Shown: positions 7,582-16,526 of the stretch, one piece after another
Layout of the letters: the number at the start of each line of letters is the position of its first letter
How positions within the stretch are numbered: the first letter of the stretch is position 1
DNA from: an uncultured Candidatus Competibacteraceae bacterium
Lineage (GTDB): Bacteria > Pseudomonadota > Gammaproteobacteria > Competibacterales > Competibacteraceae
Assembly (NCBI GenBank): GCA_937960715.1
Contig: CALGOO010000047.1
Span: forward strand, 1-23,392
Direction of reading: 5' to 3'
Length of the DNA stretch: 23,392 bases
Program-made: the position numbers and the translations under genes
Notes under the pieces: generated by a model
Told to the model about the DNA's origin: nothing
The model's database searches: none
The model's input: only the letters and a program-made list of their open reading frames with translations

Positions 7582-8499
7582 ATGAAGGCGAACAATATCC
7601 TGGAAACGATTGGCAACACTCCCACGGTCCGCATCAACCGGCTGTTCGCCGACCGCAAGGTCGAGGTCTGGATGAAGCTGGAGCGAGCCAATCCCGGCGG
7701 CAGCATCAAGGACCGCATCGGTCTGTCGATGATCGAGGACGCCGAACGGCGCGGCCTGCTCAAATCCGATAGCGTGATCGTCGAACCCACGTCCGGCAAC
7801 ACGGGTATCGGCTTGGCGATGGTGGCGGCGGTCAAGGGCTACCGGCTGATCCTGACCATGCCGGAGTCCATGTCGCTGGAGCGGCGGCGCTATCTGGCGG
7901 CGCTGGGCGCGGAACTGGTGCTCACGCCCAAGGAAAAGGGAATGCCCGGCGCCATCGAAAAGGCCCAGGAACTGCTGCGGGAAATTCCCGGCGCCTGGAT
8001 GCCGCAGCAGTTCGAAAATCCGGCCAACGTCGAGATTCACCGCCGCACCACCGCCCAGGAAATCCTCGGCGATTTTCCCGAGGGACTGGATTATCTGATC
8101 ACCGGCGTCGGCACGGGCGGCCACATCACCGGCTGCGCCGAGGTGTTGAAGGAAAAATTCCCGACTCTCAAGGTATTCGCGGTCGAACCGACCGCCTCGC
8201 CGGTGCTGAGCGGCGGTCAGCGCGGCCCCCATCCGATTCAGGGGATCGGCGCCGGGTTCGTGCCCAAGGTGTTGAACACGACCATCCTGGATGGCATCAC
8301 CCAGGTTGCCCACGAGGATGCGTTCAAATTCGCGGTGCGGTGCGTCAAGGAGGAAGGCATTTTCATCGGTATTTCCTCCGGCGCGTCGCTGGCGGCGGTG
8401 GCCCAAAAACTGCCGGAAATCCCCGACGGCAGCCGAATATTGACCTTCTGCTACGATACCGGCGAGCGCTACCTGTCAGTGGCCGGGCTGTTCGACTGA
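7582..8499 (+). CDS. cysK: Cysteine synthase A (O-acetylserine sulfhydrylase)
   Basis: This 305-residue PLP enzyme makes cysteine from O-acetylserine and sulfide in the cytoplasm. The PLP lysine is Lys43 in NPGGSIKDR. The substrate loop TSGNTG is at 70-75, and the phosphate-binding GTGGH at 177-181. A GISSGAS segment near the C-terminus contacts the cofactor. The length fits CysK rather than the longer cystathionine beta-synthases. A strong GAGGAGG precedes the ATG. It stands alone, and an AT-rich upstream region with a possible operator may connect it to sulfur control. CysM-type substrate use cannot be excluded, but the sequence is closer to CysK. Confidence 0.92.
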   Translation: MKANNILETIGNTPTVRINRLFADRKVEVWMKLERANPGGSIKDRIGLSMIEDAERRGLLKSDSVIVEPTSGNTGIGLAMVAAVKGYRLILTMPESMSLERRRYLAALGAELVLTPKEKGMPGAIEKAQELLREIPGAWMPQQFENPANVEIHRRTTAQEILGDFPEGLDYLITGVGTGGHITGCAEVLKEKFPTLKVFAVEPTASPVLSGGQRGPHPIQGIGAGFVPKVLNTTILDGITQVAHEDAFKFAVRCVKEEGIFIGISSGASLAAVAQKLPEIPDGSRILTFCYDTGERYLSVAGLFD

Positions 8500-8604
8500 G
8501 ACCATCCCGCCTCGCCCGCCGCACGGAAAGGGCGGTTGGGGGTTTGGGCATCCGAATGGAAATCTCCGCGCCCTCCCCCAACACTGCCCCAGGCAAAGCA
8601 ACAA

Positions 8605-9096
8605 TCACCCCTTGGCCAGATGGGCGCGGATGAACTCATATTCCGCCTGGGTGCTCTTTTCGGCGTCACTCCCCACGAAATCGGCCAACTTGCCGCCGAT
8701 CAGCGGAATCCCGCAGTTGACTTCCAGCTTCACGTCGTTCACGCAGCCATCGCCCTGGGTCCGCAACTCCATGACGCCCTTGACGGTGACCGGCACGCCC
8801 GCGATATCGACCGCGAACTGGCAACGGTAGGGGCCGCCGGCTTTTCCCTCCCAGGTTTCGCTCTGGACAATCGTGTTCCAGGGGTTGAGGAACTTCTTCA
8901 GCAACGCCGGCACGTCGGCGGGCACTTCCCGCTTGATCTTGACGCCATGGCGGCCCTCGCTCCCGGCGCATTCCAACACCTCAACATTGCGCGCCCCGAT
9001 GCCCTCATATTTGACCTTCATGAAATCGGGGTCGTGAAACAGGCCGAAAACCGTATCCACATCCTTGGCATACTGATGCAGTGCTTTGATCTTCAT
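8605..9096 (-). CDS. DUF2505-like SRPBCC-fold protein
   Basis: This 163-residue protein begins MKIKALHQYAKDVDTVFGLF, a pattern typical of DUF2505 proteins in the START/SRPBCC helix-grip superfamily. Members have a hydrophobic cavity and may bind small ligands, but no specific ligand is established. A strong GAGGAGA lies just before the ATG. There is no signal peptide or membrane segment, so it should be cytoplasmic. It is convergent with cysK and lies 227 bases downstream of hemW on the same strand, so it is probably transcribed separately. Confidence 0.72.
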   Translation of the reverse strand: MKIKALHQYAKDVDTVFGLFHDPDFMKVKYEGIGARNVEVLECAGSEGRHGVKIKREVPADVPALLKKFLNPWNTIVQSETWEGKAGGPYRCQFAVDIAGVPVTVKGVMELRTQGDGCVNDVKLEVNCGIPLIGGKLADFVGSDAEKSTQAEYEFIRAHLAKG

Positions 9097-9323
9097 GGAT
9101 TCTCCTCAATGGGTGGTGAACTGAAAGCCGTAGGAAACCCAACTGACCGACTGTGGGGGCGGGCATGACCGCGATGGCCGGAACGAAGCACGGACCGACC
9201 CGATCCTCGACCGGATTACCTTAAAAATAGCTGATCCTTTACCGCTTCCTCGTCGGCGAGCATACCGGCGGCCACGCCGATCCGCTGGCACGTTTTAGCG
9301 ATTCGCGTGTTCACCGTCGTTTT
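9097..9323. other. Intergenic stretch, nothing recognised
   Basis: This 227-base interval lies between hemW and the DUF2505-like gene. It contains the promoter side of the DUF2505-like gene, including its ribosome-binding site next to 9096. No convincing ORF, RNA or repeat was seen. Confidence 0.5.
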
Positions 9324-10478
9324 CTATTCCGGCATGAATTCCCGCAACAGGTCGTTCAGAAACCGCAACCCCGGTTCCGTTGGCCGCAACCGGTCGCCAT
9401 TCATCGCCATCAACCCCCGTTCCCGCGCCCGGCCCAACCCAGGTTCCAGCACGGTCAGCGGTAAACCCGTCCGCCCGGTAAACAACTCGGCGGGAACACC
9501 CTCGACCAACCGCAGCGCGTTCATCAAAAACTCCACCGGCAAATCGGTCTGGTCAATCGGCGCGTCGCCGCCGATGCGGGCCGGCGTTCCCGCCGCCGCC
9601 AGATAATCGCGCGGGTGCTTGCGCTTCCACAGCCGATGAATCCGCCCGGTGGCGGGGTCGGTGAGCTTGCCGTGCGCGCCGGCGCCGATGCCGAGGTAGT
9701 CACCGAATTCCCAATAGTTCAGGTTGTGCCGGCAACGCCGGTTCGCCTGGGCGTAAGCCGATACCTCGTACCGCTCGTAGCCATGCCGCGCCAGTTCTTC
9801 CTGGGCACGCCGCTGCATGTCGTCGGTCGTCTCGTCGTCCGGCAAGGTGGGCGGCGACCGATGAAACACGGTGTTTGGTTCGATGGTGAGCTGGTAATGG
9901 GAGAGATGCGCCGGTTGCAGGGCCACGGCGTCGGCGATGTCGGCCAGCGCCCGCGCGACCGTCTGCCCCGGCAGACCGAACATCAGGTCCAGATTGAAAT
10001 TGCCCAGTCCGGCGGCGTGGGCGGCCTCGGCGGCGGCGAGCGCCGCGCGGCGGTCGTGAATCCGCCCCAGCCGTCGCAACTGCTCGTCGTCGAAGCTTTG
10101 CACGCCAATGGAAAGCCGGCTAACGCCGACGGCCCGGAATTCGGCGAACTTTCCCCGCTCCATCGCGCCCGGATTGGCCTCCAGGGTGAATTCCGCGTCC
10201 GGGCGCAGCGGCAACCGGGCGCGCAGACCTGTCATCAGACGTTCTAGCACCTTGGGCGAAAACAGGCTGGGCGTGCCCCCGCCGACGAACACGCTTTCGA
10301 CGCTCCGCGCGCCGGCGCGCGGCAAATCCTGCTCCAGATCCGCCAGCAGCGCATCCACATAGGTCGATTCGGGGATCGAACCGCGCGCTTCGTGGGAATT
10401 GAAGTCGCAATAAGGACACTTGCGAACGCACCAGGGAAAATGGACGTACAGGGCCAGCGGGATCGAGCGGATCTTCAT
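9324..10478 (-). CDS. hemW: Radical SAM heme chaperone HemW
   Basis: This protein is 384 residues from the chosen start. The radical SAM cluster motif is C17-x3-C21-x2-C24 followed by Asp-Phe (CVRKCPYCDF). The Phe where HemN has a fourth Cys marks HemW, a heme chaperone, rather than coproporphyrinogen dehydrogenase. Other family segments are SVFVGGGTPSL, EANPGAMERG and RLSIGVQSFDDEQL. The ATG at 10478 aligns with the E. coli N-terminus. In-frame ATGs at 10493 and 10526 exist, and none has a strong ribosome-binding site, so the start is uncertain. rdgB and hemW are commonly adjacent; here a gene of opposite direction separates them. Confidence 0.9.
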   Translation of the reverse strand: MKIRSIPLALYVHFPWCVRKCPYCDFNSHEARGSIPESTYVDALLADLEQDLPRAGARSVESVFVGGGTPSLFSPKVLERLMTGLRARLPLRPDAEFTLEANPGAMERGKFAEFRAVGVSRLSIGVQSFDDEQLRRLGRIHDRRAALAAAEAAHAAGLGNFNLDLMFGLPGQTVARALADIADAVALQPAHLSHYQLTIEPNTVFHRSPPTLPDDETTDDMQRRAQEELARHGYERYEVSAYAQANRRCRHNLNYWEFGDYLGIGAGAHGKLTDPATGRIHRLWKRKHPRDYLAAAGTPARIGGDAPIDQTDLPVEFLMNALRLVEGVPAELFTGRTGLPLTVLEPGLGRARERGLMAMNGDRLRPTEPGLRFLNDLLREFMPE

Positions 10479-10730
10479 GAACCTATGCACCATGACTTTT
10501 CGAACCGGGCGACTTACGGGCCTCAAGCTTTCGACCTGGCTGAAAATCAGAAAAAATCATATTTCATCAATTGGTTGATTTCGATTGCAGCGCCAGCCCG
10601 GCGAAAGCCATGGAGACTTTCAAGCAATCGTAAAAATTTTCCGACAAGTACGAATCAACCTAAAAAACTTCGACTATCATTTAAACAACAGCCCTGACGG
10701 TCGTCGAAACAGCTTGGGGGGATAGAAAAC

Positions 10731-11333
10731 ATGTTTCCAAATCAAGTTCCCATCAAAACCACCAAGGGGTTACAAGAAGTCGGAAGCCGGACGTACGGGT
10801 TGTCACCCGCAATGCGCCGAATCCTGATCATGGTCAACGGCCATGCAACGGTGGCGGAGCTGGTTAAAAAACTCACCGGATTTGGCGACATCGAGACGAT
10901 ATTAGCCCAATTGGAAATCGATGGCTTTATCGCGCCCAACCCGGCTTTCAAACCATCGCCCGAAACCTCCCAGCGGCCCGTCGAAACCTCCCGACGGCCC
11001 GTCGAAACCTCCCAGCGGCCCATCGACACTCCCCAGCAGCCCGCCAGCGCGCCCCAACGACCCACGACCCCTTTGCCGCCCCTTGGCCCCCAACCGGAAT
11101 TCAACATGGAAAAAGCCAAGGGATTCATCCGCTTCATCCTGCTGGGCGCCATGGGGCCCAGCGCCGAGCGCCGCATCAACCGCATCGAGGCGACCACCAC
11201 GCCCGAGGAGCTGCGCGTCGAGCTTGACGCCATCCACGATATGCTGCCCAAGATACTGTCCAAAAAAGACGCTCAGCAAGCCTGGCATCAACTGGAACCG
11301 ATCATGGCCTCGCTCCAGACGCCGTTACCCTGA
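10731..11333 (+). CDS. Hypothetical two-domain protein with heptapeptide-repeat linker
   Basis: This 200-residue protein has three parts. Residues 1-70 resemble a small winged-helix module (LSPAMRRILIMVNGHATVAE, then ILAQLEIDGFI). Residues 78-112 are a Pro/Thr/Gln linker made of seven-residue repeats such as ETSQRPV. Residues 125-195 form a helical domain (KAKGFIRFILLGAMGPSAER, LDAIHDMLPKIL). No transmembrane or export signal is visible. GGGGGGA lies 9-10 bases before the ATG. The gene sits on the opposite strand between rdgB and hemW and converges on rdgB with only 5 bases between stops. The N-terminal module may bind DNA or a protein partner, but function is unknown. Confidence 0.75.
   Translation: MFPNQVPIKTTKGLQEVGSRTYGLSPAMRRILIMVNGHATVAELVKKLTGFGDIETILAQLEIDGFIAPNPAFKPSPETSQRPVETSRRPVETSQRPIDTPQQPASAPQRPTTPLPPLGPQPEFNMEKAKGFIRFILLGAMGPSAERRINRIEATTTPEELRVELDAIHDMLPKILSKKDAQQAWHQLEPIMASLQTPLP
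10962..11066 (+). repeat. Five 21-bp tandem repeats coding a heptapeptide linker
   Basis: Five in-frame 21-base units start at 10962, 10983, 11004, 11025 and 11046. The first three are nearly identical and encode ETSQRPV, ETSRRPV and ETSQRPI. The last two are more diverged (DTPQQPA, SAPQRPT). Copy number in such tandem coding repeats can change by slippage, altering linker length without a frameshift. Confidence 0.85.
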
Positions 11334-11338
11334 TTCTT

Positions 11339-11938
11339 TCAACCGGCGGCATCCCGCAACCGCCCGCGCAGGAGCACAAGCGCCTGACCACGGTGGCTCA
11401 GGCGGTTCTTATCGGCGGAGTCCATCTCGGCGGCGGTTCGTTGCTCGCCGGGCACGAAGAAAACCGGGTCATAGCCAAAACCGTTCGCGCCGCGCGGTTC
11501 GGTCAGAATGACTCCCTCCCAGCTTCCCTGGCAGATCAGCGGCGTCGGGTCGGCGGGGTGGCGTAACCACGCCAGCGCGCAGACGAAGCGGGCGGTGCGT
11601 CGTTCCAGCGGGACTTCACGTAATTCGACCAGCAGTTTGTCAATGTTGGCCCGGTCGCTGTTCCTAGGGCCGGCGTAACGAGCGGAATGAATGCCCGGCG
11701 CGCCGCCCAGCGCGTCCACCACCAGCCCGGAATCGTCGGCCAGGGCGGGCAATCCGGTATGCGCCGCGGCGTTGCGGGCCTTGAGCAGCGCGTTCTCGAC
11801 GAAGGTCAGCCCGGTTTCCTCCGCTTCCGGGACGTTGAAAACGGACTGTGGCGCGACTTCCAACCCGAATTCCGCCAGCACGGCGGCGAATTCCCGAACC
11901 TTGCCGGCGTTGCCGGTCGCCAACACGATCTTGCGCAC
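11339..11938 (-). CDS. rdgB: dITP/XTP pyrophosphatase RdgB
   Basis: This 199-residue housecleaning enzyme hydrolyses dITP, dXTP and ITP to monophosphates, keeping deaminated purines out of DNA. The nucleotide-binding TGNAGK is at residues 8-13. The catalytic Asp68-Asp69 lie in ADDSGL, the same positions as in E. coli. GGAPGIHSARYAG, NGFGYDPVF and a C-terminal SHRGQAL complete the family signature. The start is GTG, four bases after the rph stop, so rph-rdgB is an operon. The next gene downstream is convergent. Confidence 0.93.
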   Translation of the reverse strand: MRKIVLATGNAGKVREFAAVLAEFGLEVAPQSVFNVPEAEETGLTFVENALLKARNAAAHTGLPALADDSGLVVDALGGAPGIHSARYAGPRNSDRANIDKLLVELREVPLERRTARFVCALAWLRHPADPTPLICQGSWEGVILTEPRGANGFGYDPVFFVPGEQRTAAEMDSADKNRLSHRGQALVLLRGRLRDAAG

Positions 11939-11942
11939 GACC

Positions 11943-12665
<723 letters not shown>

Positions 12666-12838
12666 GGACGGCTTCCTGTGGGCTGGGCGTGGGAGATCAT
12701 GGCGAGCGGGCGGCACTATACCAGAACCGGCCGGGGGCTACGGGACTGTCGCCGCCCGCCGACGAAAAAGGGAGTGGGAACGCGCCAGGACCGCCAATTC
12801 GACCTAAGCTTAAGGACCACCCACCAGAGGATCAATCC

Positions 12839-13705
12839 ATGTTGCGCAGCATGACTGCCTTCGCGCGCTGTGAACAGCCGAGCGCCTGGGGCGCCATTAC
12901 CTGGGAATTGCGGTCGGTGAATCACCGCTATCTGGAGACTACCCTCCGCCTGCCCGAAGCGTTGCGGGGCCTGGAATCGCCGGTGCGCGAGCGCATCGGC
13001 GCGACGCTCAGCCGCGGCAAGGTCGAAGGAACGCTCAAGCTGCAAACGACCGGCACGGTCGCGACCGCCATCACCTTGAATTTCCCCATGGTCGAGCGCC
13101 TGCTCGACATCGCGGGCGAACTGGAGCACCAGATGGGGCCGGGCACCGGCCTGCGGCTGATCGACGTGCTGCGCTGGCCGGGCGTGATCAGCGAAACCGA
13201 ACCGGACCTGGACGAAATCAAGGCGGTCATTCTCGGCGCGCTGGATATGGCGCTGACGGAACTGATCGCCACCCGAGAGCGGGAAGGTCAGCGCACCGCC
13301 GAATTGCTCTTGCAACGCTGCGAGGCGGTTCGGACCCAGGTCGCGCGGGCGCGGGCGCGCCGCCCCGAAGTGCTGGCCCGCTGGCGCGACAAGCTACTGA
13401 GCCGACTGGCGGACATTCCAGCGGAGGCCGATCCAGGTCGCCTGGAGCAGGAATTGGTGCTGATCGCGCAGCGCCTGGATGTGGAGGAGGAGCTTGACCG
13501 ACTGGACGCCCATCTCGATGAAATTCAGGCGGTGTTCAAACGAACCGAGCCGGTCGGTCGGCGACTGGATTTCCTGATGCAGGAACTCAATCGCGAGGCC
13601 AATACCCTATCCTCGAAAGCCGCCGATACCGACACCACCCGCGCCGCCGTGGAACTGAAGGTGCTGATCGAACAAATGCGTGAGCAGATTCAGAACATCG
13701 AGTAG
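12839..13705 (+). CDS. yicC: YicC family endoribonuclease / stress-related protein
   Basis: This 288-residue protein matches E. coli YicC (287 residues) from the first residue: MLRSMTAFAR and WELRSVNHRYLE, then the C-terminal DUF1732 block ending ELNREANTLSSKAADTDTTR. YicC has been reported to take part in small-RNA turnover as an endoribonuclease, so it belongs to RNA metabolism. AGAGG lies 8 bases before the ATG. A long in-frame extension upstream is not coding. It is divergent from rph and followed by a strong terminator, after which the mobile island begins. Confidence 0.93.
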   Translation: MLRSMTAFARCEQPSAWGAITWELRSVNHRYLETTLRLPEALRGLESPVRERIGATLSRGKVEGTLKLQTTGTVATAITLNFPMVERLLDIAGELEHQMGPGTGLRLIDVLRWPGVISETEPDLDEIKAVILGALDMALTELIATREREGQRTAELLLQRCEAVRTQVARARARRPEVLARWRDKLLSRLADIPAEADPGRLEQELVLIAQRLDVEEELDRLDAHLDEIQAVFKRTEPVGRRLDFLMQELNREANTLSSKAADTDTTRAAVELKVLIEQMREQIQNIE

Positions 13706-13742
13706 CGTTTCACCCCGTTTCGCCCGGTTTCACCCTCCCCGT

Positions 13743-13769
13743 AAAGCCGCTATTGCAGCGGCTTTTTTT
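13743..13769 (+). terminator. Rho-independent terminator after yicC
   Basis: A nine-base stem, AAAGCCGCT (13743-13751) with AGCGGCTTT (13757-13765), has a five-base loop and runs into a T tract ending at 13769. It lies 37 bases after the yicC stop. It marks the end of the chromosomal block before the integrase. Confidence 0.9.
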
Positions 13770-13770
13770 G

Positions 13771-13879
13771 TTTCTTGGCGTTGCAATCTATCTAAGCCGT
13801 CTCACAATAGCCGTGTACTCAACTGTGTCCTCATGGGCTTTTTGGTACGAAAATTTGGGTACGCGCGAGAGAAATTCCG
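13771..13879. other. Possible left attachment region of the mobile island
   Basis: This short stretch between the yicC terminator and the integrase has no gene. It contains an imperfect direct repeat around 13840-13863 (TTTGGTACG, then TTTGGGTACG) of the sort found at arm or core sites next to integrase genes. The matching right end was not found in the window. GAGAG before the ATG at 13880 may serve the integrase. Confidence 0.35.
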
Positions 13880-15139
13880 ATGAGCAACTTGACCGACGTG
13901 CAAATCCGCCAATGGATCAAGACGGGCGAACGCTTCGAGGGGCGCAGCGACGGTAACGGGTTGACCCTGCGCTATCGTGCCGTGGATGCGATGCCGGTAT
14001 GGCGCTTTCGCTATCGGTTCGCGGGTCGGCAACGGGTGACGGATTTGGGTTCCTATGCCGTGCTGTCGCTGGCAGATGCCCGGCGCACCGCCCGCGAACT
14101 CCGCGCCCGCGTGGCGCTGGGGTACGACGTGGCCGACGAAAAGCAGGAGCGCAAGCAAGCGGCGCTCGCCAGGCTGGAGGCGGCGCGCTGCGCCGTCACC
14201 GTGGCCCAGGTGGCGGATGACTATTTCGAGCGGATGATTCTCGGGCGCTGGAAGCATCCCAACATCGTGCGCAGCCGCATCGAGCGCGACATCAAGCCGC
14301 GCATCGGCGAGTTGGCGGTGGATGCGGTCAAGCCGTTGCACGTGGACGCCATGCTGCAAGCCATCGTCCGCCGTGGTGCGCCGACCATCGCCAACGACGT
14401 GTTGCGCTGGACGCGACGCATTTTCGATTACGCCATCAAGCGGCAACTGGTGCAGAACAATCCGGTGGCTGCCTTCGATCTGGCTGATGCGGGCGGGAAG
14501 GAGACGGCGCGGGAACGGGCGTTATCGCGGGCCGAACTGGTCCGGCTATTCACGGCCATGCGCGACGCCCAGGGCTTCACCTACGAAAACGCGCTGACGG
14601 TCAAGCTGCTGCTCTTACTGGCGGTCCGCAAGCAGGAACTCACCGCCGCGCGCTGGGTAGAGTTCGATCTGGATCGTGCTGTTTGGCATCTGCCCGGCGA
14701 GCGGACCAAGACTGGGTCGGATCTGGATATTCCCCTGCCCGGCGCCGCCGTGGCCTGTCTGCGCGAACTGCATCGGCTGGCGACGGGGAGCGAATGGGTG
14801 CTGCCGGCGCGCAAGGCGCAAGACCGGATGTTGCCGCACATCCACGAGAACACCCTGAACGTTGCGTTGAGCAAGGTCAAAGCGCTGTTGCCGGACCTGG
14901 AACCCTTCTGCATTCACGATTTCCGGCGAACCGCCCGAACCCACTTGGCGGCGCTGGGCGTCGATCCGCACATTGCCGAGCGTTGCCTGAACCACAAGAT
15001 CAAGGGGATCGAGGGCATCTACAATCGCCATGATTACTTCGAGGAACGCCGCCATGCCCTGGAGCTTTGGGGCAATTTCCTAGAAACGTGTGAGAGTGGT
15101 ACGGATTGGACGGTGGTTCCACTGCGGCGAGTAGGTTGA
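13880..15139 (+). CDS. P4-type tyrosine recombinase (island integrase)
   Basis: This 419-residue site-specific recombinase begins with the arm-binding (DUF4102-like) domain (RYRFAGRQRVTDLGSYAVLS, LADARRTARELRARV). A core-binding domain and the catalytic domain follow. The catalytic set can be read as Arg250 (AVRKQEL), the Lys in RTKTG, His346-x2-Arg349 (HDFRR), His372 (LNHKI) and Tyr381 (IYNRHDY), nine residues after His372. It would integrate and excise the element. Starting just past the yicC terminator and leading a set of island genes, it marks the left boundary. Unlike many P4-type integrases, no tRNA gene is seen next to it. Confidence 0.92.
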   Translation: MSNLTDVQIRQWIKTGERFEGRSDGNGLTLRYRAVDAMPVWRFRYRFAGRQRVTDLGSYAVLSLADARRTARELRARVALGYDVADEKQERKQAALARLEAARCAVTVAQVADDYFERMILGRWKHPNIVRSRIERDIKPRIGELAVDAVKPLHVDAMLQAIVRRGAPTIANDVLRWTRRIFDYAIKRQLVQNNPVAAFDLADAGGKETARERALSRAELVRLFTAMRDAQGFTYENALTVKLLLLLAVRKQELTAARWVEFDLDRAVWHLPGERTKTGSDLDIPLPGAAVACLRELHRLATGSEWVLPARKAQDRMLPHIHENTLNVALSKVKALLPDLEPFCIHDFRRTARTHLAALGVDPHIAERCLNHKIKGIEGIYNRHDYFEERRHALELWGNFLETCESGTDWTVVPLRRVG

Positions 15140-15187
15140 TCATCTTCTATAGCCGCGCCTAGCCCGACGGGGTGAAAAGCCGGGATT

Positions 15188-15223
15188 CCCTACACCCGAC
15201 CTGGCGTGGCTCTTCGTGTAGGG
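15188..15223. other. Stem-loop between the integrase and the next gene
   Basis: A perfect 8-base inverted repeat, CCCTACAC (15188-15195) and GTGTAGGG (15216-15223), has a 20-base loop and no T tract. It ends 17 bases before the next GTG. It might be an operator or an RNA structure controlling translation; its role is unknown. Confidence 0.5.
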
Positions 15224-15239
15224 CCAACACGGTAGGGGT

Positions 15240-15860
15240 GTGTCTGTGGTCTTTCCTGTCATCGGTAAAACCATCCGCTTGAGGTTTACCCCTCTGCGCG
15301 AACCCGAACGGCGTGAAATCGCCGAGTTACTGGGGCAAGCCAACCATTCTCCCGAACTCATCAATTCATTTTTGGTTGAACTCGACCGTGCCGCAAGCTG
15401 GTTCTTTGCCCACGACGCATCGCAAGCAACCGCGCCCAAGCCCGCGCAAGTCGACAAGCAGCTCGCGCAACTGGAAGCGAACACGCAAAAAATCACTGCC
15501 GAGCTATTCGCGTTGCGAAAAGAACAACCATTTGTGTTGGAAGGAATTTCTACTTGGCACGGGTTGAATGTGGACGCGCTGAGCGACCAATTAGGCCGGT
15601 TGCGATCAGGAATCCACATGGAGCGACAGATGTTAAAACCCACTCCGGGACGCCCGGAAATGTCCATGCATGAAAACCAAATGATTCTGGAAACAGTGCT
15701 GGGCTATTACCATCGTTTCGGTCGTCCAACAGCCACGCAGGGCAATTTGTTCGAGAACATTCTTGGCAGGGTGTTGGCGGCGACAGTCGGGGAAAGAAGC
15801 GAGGAGCATGTCCATCGGCTGGCCGCCAGTGTCATTAAATCGCTGAAAATGCCGGAATAA
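15240..15860 (+). CDS. Hypothetical island protein
   Basis: This 206-residue protein matches no family I recognise. It begins VVFPVIGKTIRLRFTPLREP and has a helical, Gln/Ala-rich middle (QVDKQLAQLEANTQKITAEL) that may form a coiled coil. Its C-terminal half is HENQMILETVLGYYHRFGRP and onward. There is no export signal. The first GTG is at 15240; a second in-frame GTG at 15246, better spaced from TAGGGG, could be the true start. Codon use is less GC-biased than in the flanking chromosomal genes, consistent with transfer. It lies between integrase and alpA, where elements often carry regulatory or accessory genes. Confidence 0.6.
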   Translation: MSVVFPVIGKTIRLRFTPLREPERREIAELLGQANHSPELINSFLVELDRAASWFFAHDASQATAPKPAQVDKQLAQLEANTQKITAELFALRKEQPFVLEGISTWHGLNVDALSDQLGRLRSGIHMERQMLKPTPGRPEMSMHENQMILETVLGYYHRFGRPTATQGNLFENILGRVLAATVGERSEEHVHRLAASVIKSLKMPE

Positions 15861-15926
15861 ATGACAGTTACAGGCTAACCGACATGAGATTTAATGCGGT
15901 CGCGTAACATGATTAGGAGGTTGATG

Positions 15927-16181
15927 ATGACGCGCGACTTAAATGAGGTATTGCCGCCAGGAGGATTCAGCCGGCGGCAGAAGGTTCTGGAGCTGATCCC
16001 GTGGAGTGCGGCCACGCTGCACCGCAAGGTGGCGGCGGGCGAGTTCCCCCGACCGGTGGCGCTGAGCGAGGGCTGTACCGCTTGGCGCAACGACGATCTG
16101 CGGCCCTGGATCGAATCCCGACCGCCGATCCCAAGCCGGCCCGGCCGGAAAGGAGCGAGCGCCCATGAAAAAGCCGCCTGA
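15927..16181 (+). CDS. alpA: AlpA-family transcriptional regulator (excisionase-like)
   Basis: This 84-residue MerR-like winged-helix protein has the family pattern VLELIPWSAATLHRKVAAGE, FPRPVALSEG, WRNDDLRPWI. AlpA proteins activate the integrase of P4-type elements and act in excision. AGGAGG at 15915-15920 sits 6 bases before the ATG at 15927; an ATG one codon earlier (15924) is only 3 bases away and less likely. The short basic tail contains a second ribosome-binding-site-like AAGGAG. The stop codon lies inside a strong hairpin. Confidence 0.85.
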   Translation: MTRDLNEVLPPGGFSRRQKVLELIPWSAATLHRKVAAGEFPRPVALSEGCTAWRNDDLRPWIESRPPIPSRPGRKGASAHEKAA

Positions 16182-16206
16182 CCAGAACGGTCGGCGGCTT
16201 CCCTGA
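16165..16206 (+). CDS. Possible 13-codon leader peptide overlapping the alpA end
   Basis: ATG at 16165 is preceded by AAAGGAG (16149-16155) at good spacing and opens MKKPPDQNGRRLP, then a stop. Its codons lie within the hairpin at 16171-16200, so its translation would melt that hairpin. This is an attenuation-like layout, but the ORF could be chance. Confidence 0.25.
   Translation: MKKPPDQNGRRLP
16171..16200 (+). other. GC-rich hairpin across the alpA stop codon
   Basis: AAGCCGCC (16171-16178) pairs with GGCGGCTT (16193-16200), and inner ACC/GGT pairing extends the stem. No T tract follows, so this may be an attenuator, an mRNA-stabilising stem or a weak terminator. Confidence 0.6.
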
Positions 16207-16526
16207 AGTGTGGACCTGTCGCAGCCGCCGAAGGACGTGATGATGACGCGACGGGAGCAGAGAGAGGGATAGAAGTACTACATTACGAGCCTCAGAATAT
16301 AACCCTCTCTGCTCCCTCGCGTCACCCCCTCCGACAACGGTTGCCCCAGTCCGCCCGACCTGGAGCAACGATCTTGACGAACTTTCATCCCGAAAACTGA
16401 AAACCCCGACCCTCTCAACCGAGGACCGGGGTATCAGGTCAATCCGATACAACCGCGCCGAACATCGCGGATTGTAGCCGAATTGCGCCCAAATTGCGCC
16501 CGGTTCCTCCACCTGGAGCAACCGTT
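16182..16526. promoter_or_regulatory. Hairpin-rich control region between alpA and the primase gene
   Basis: This 345-base interval holds no convincing gene but several structures. A long imperfect inverted repeat has arms at 16245-16268 and 16303-16323 and a 34-base loop. A second hairpin pairs 16403-16414 with 16421-16432, with two internal mismatches. A 12-base direct repeat, ACCTGGAGCAAC, occurs at 16358-16369 and 16511-16522; the second copy serves as the primase ribosome-binding region. A tandem AATTGCGCCC also occurs near 16480-16500. Such clustering is usual for operator, regulatory-RNA or replication-control segments of P4-like elements. Confidence 0.55.

Noticed and set aside
9106..9291. 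61-codon reverse ORF between hemW and the DUF2505-like gene
   Set aside because: It is Arg/Ser-rich with no domain signal and no clear ribosome-binding site.
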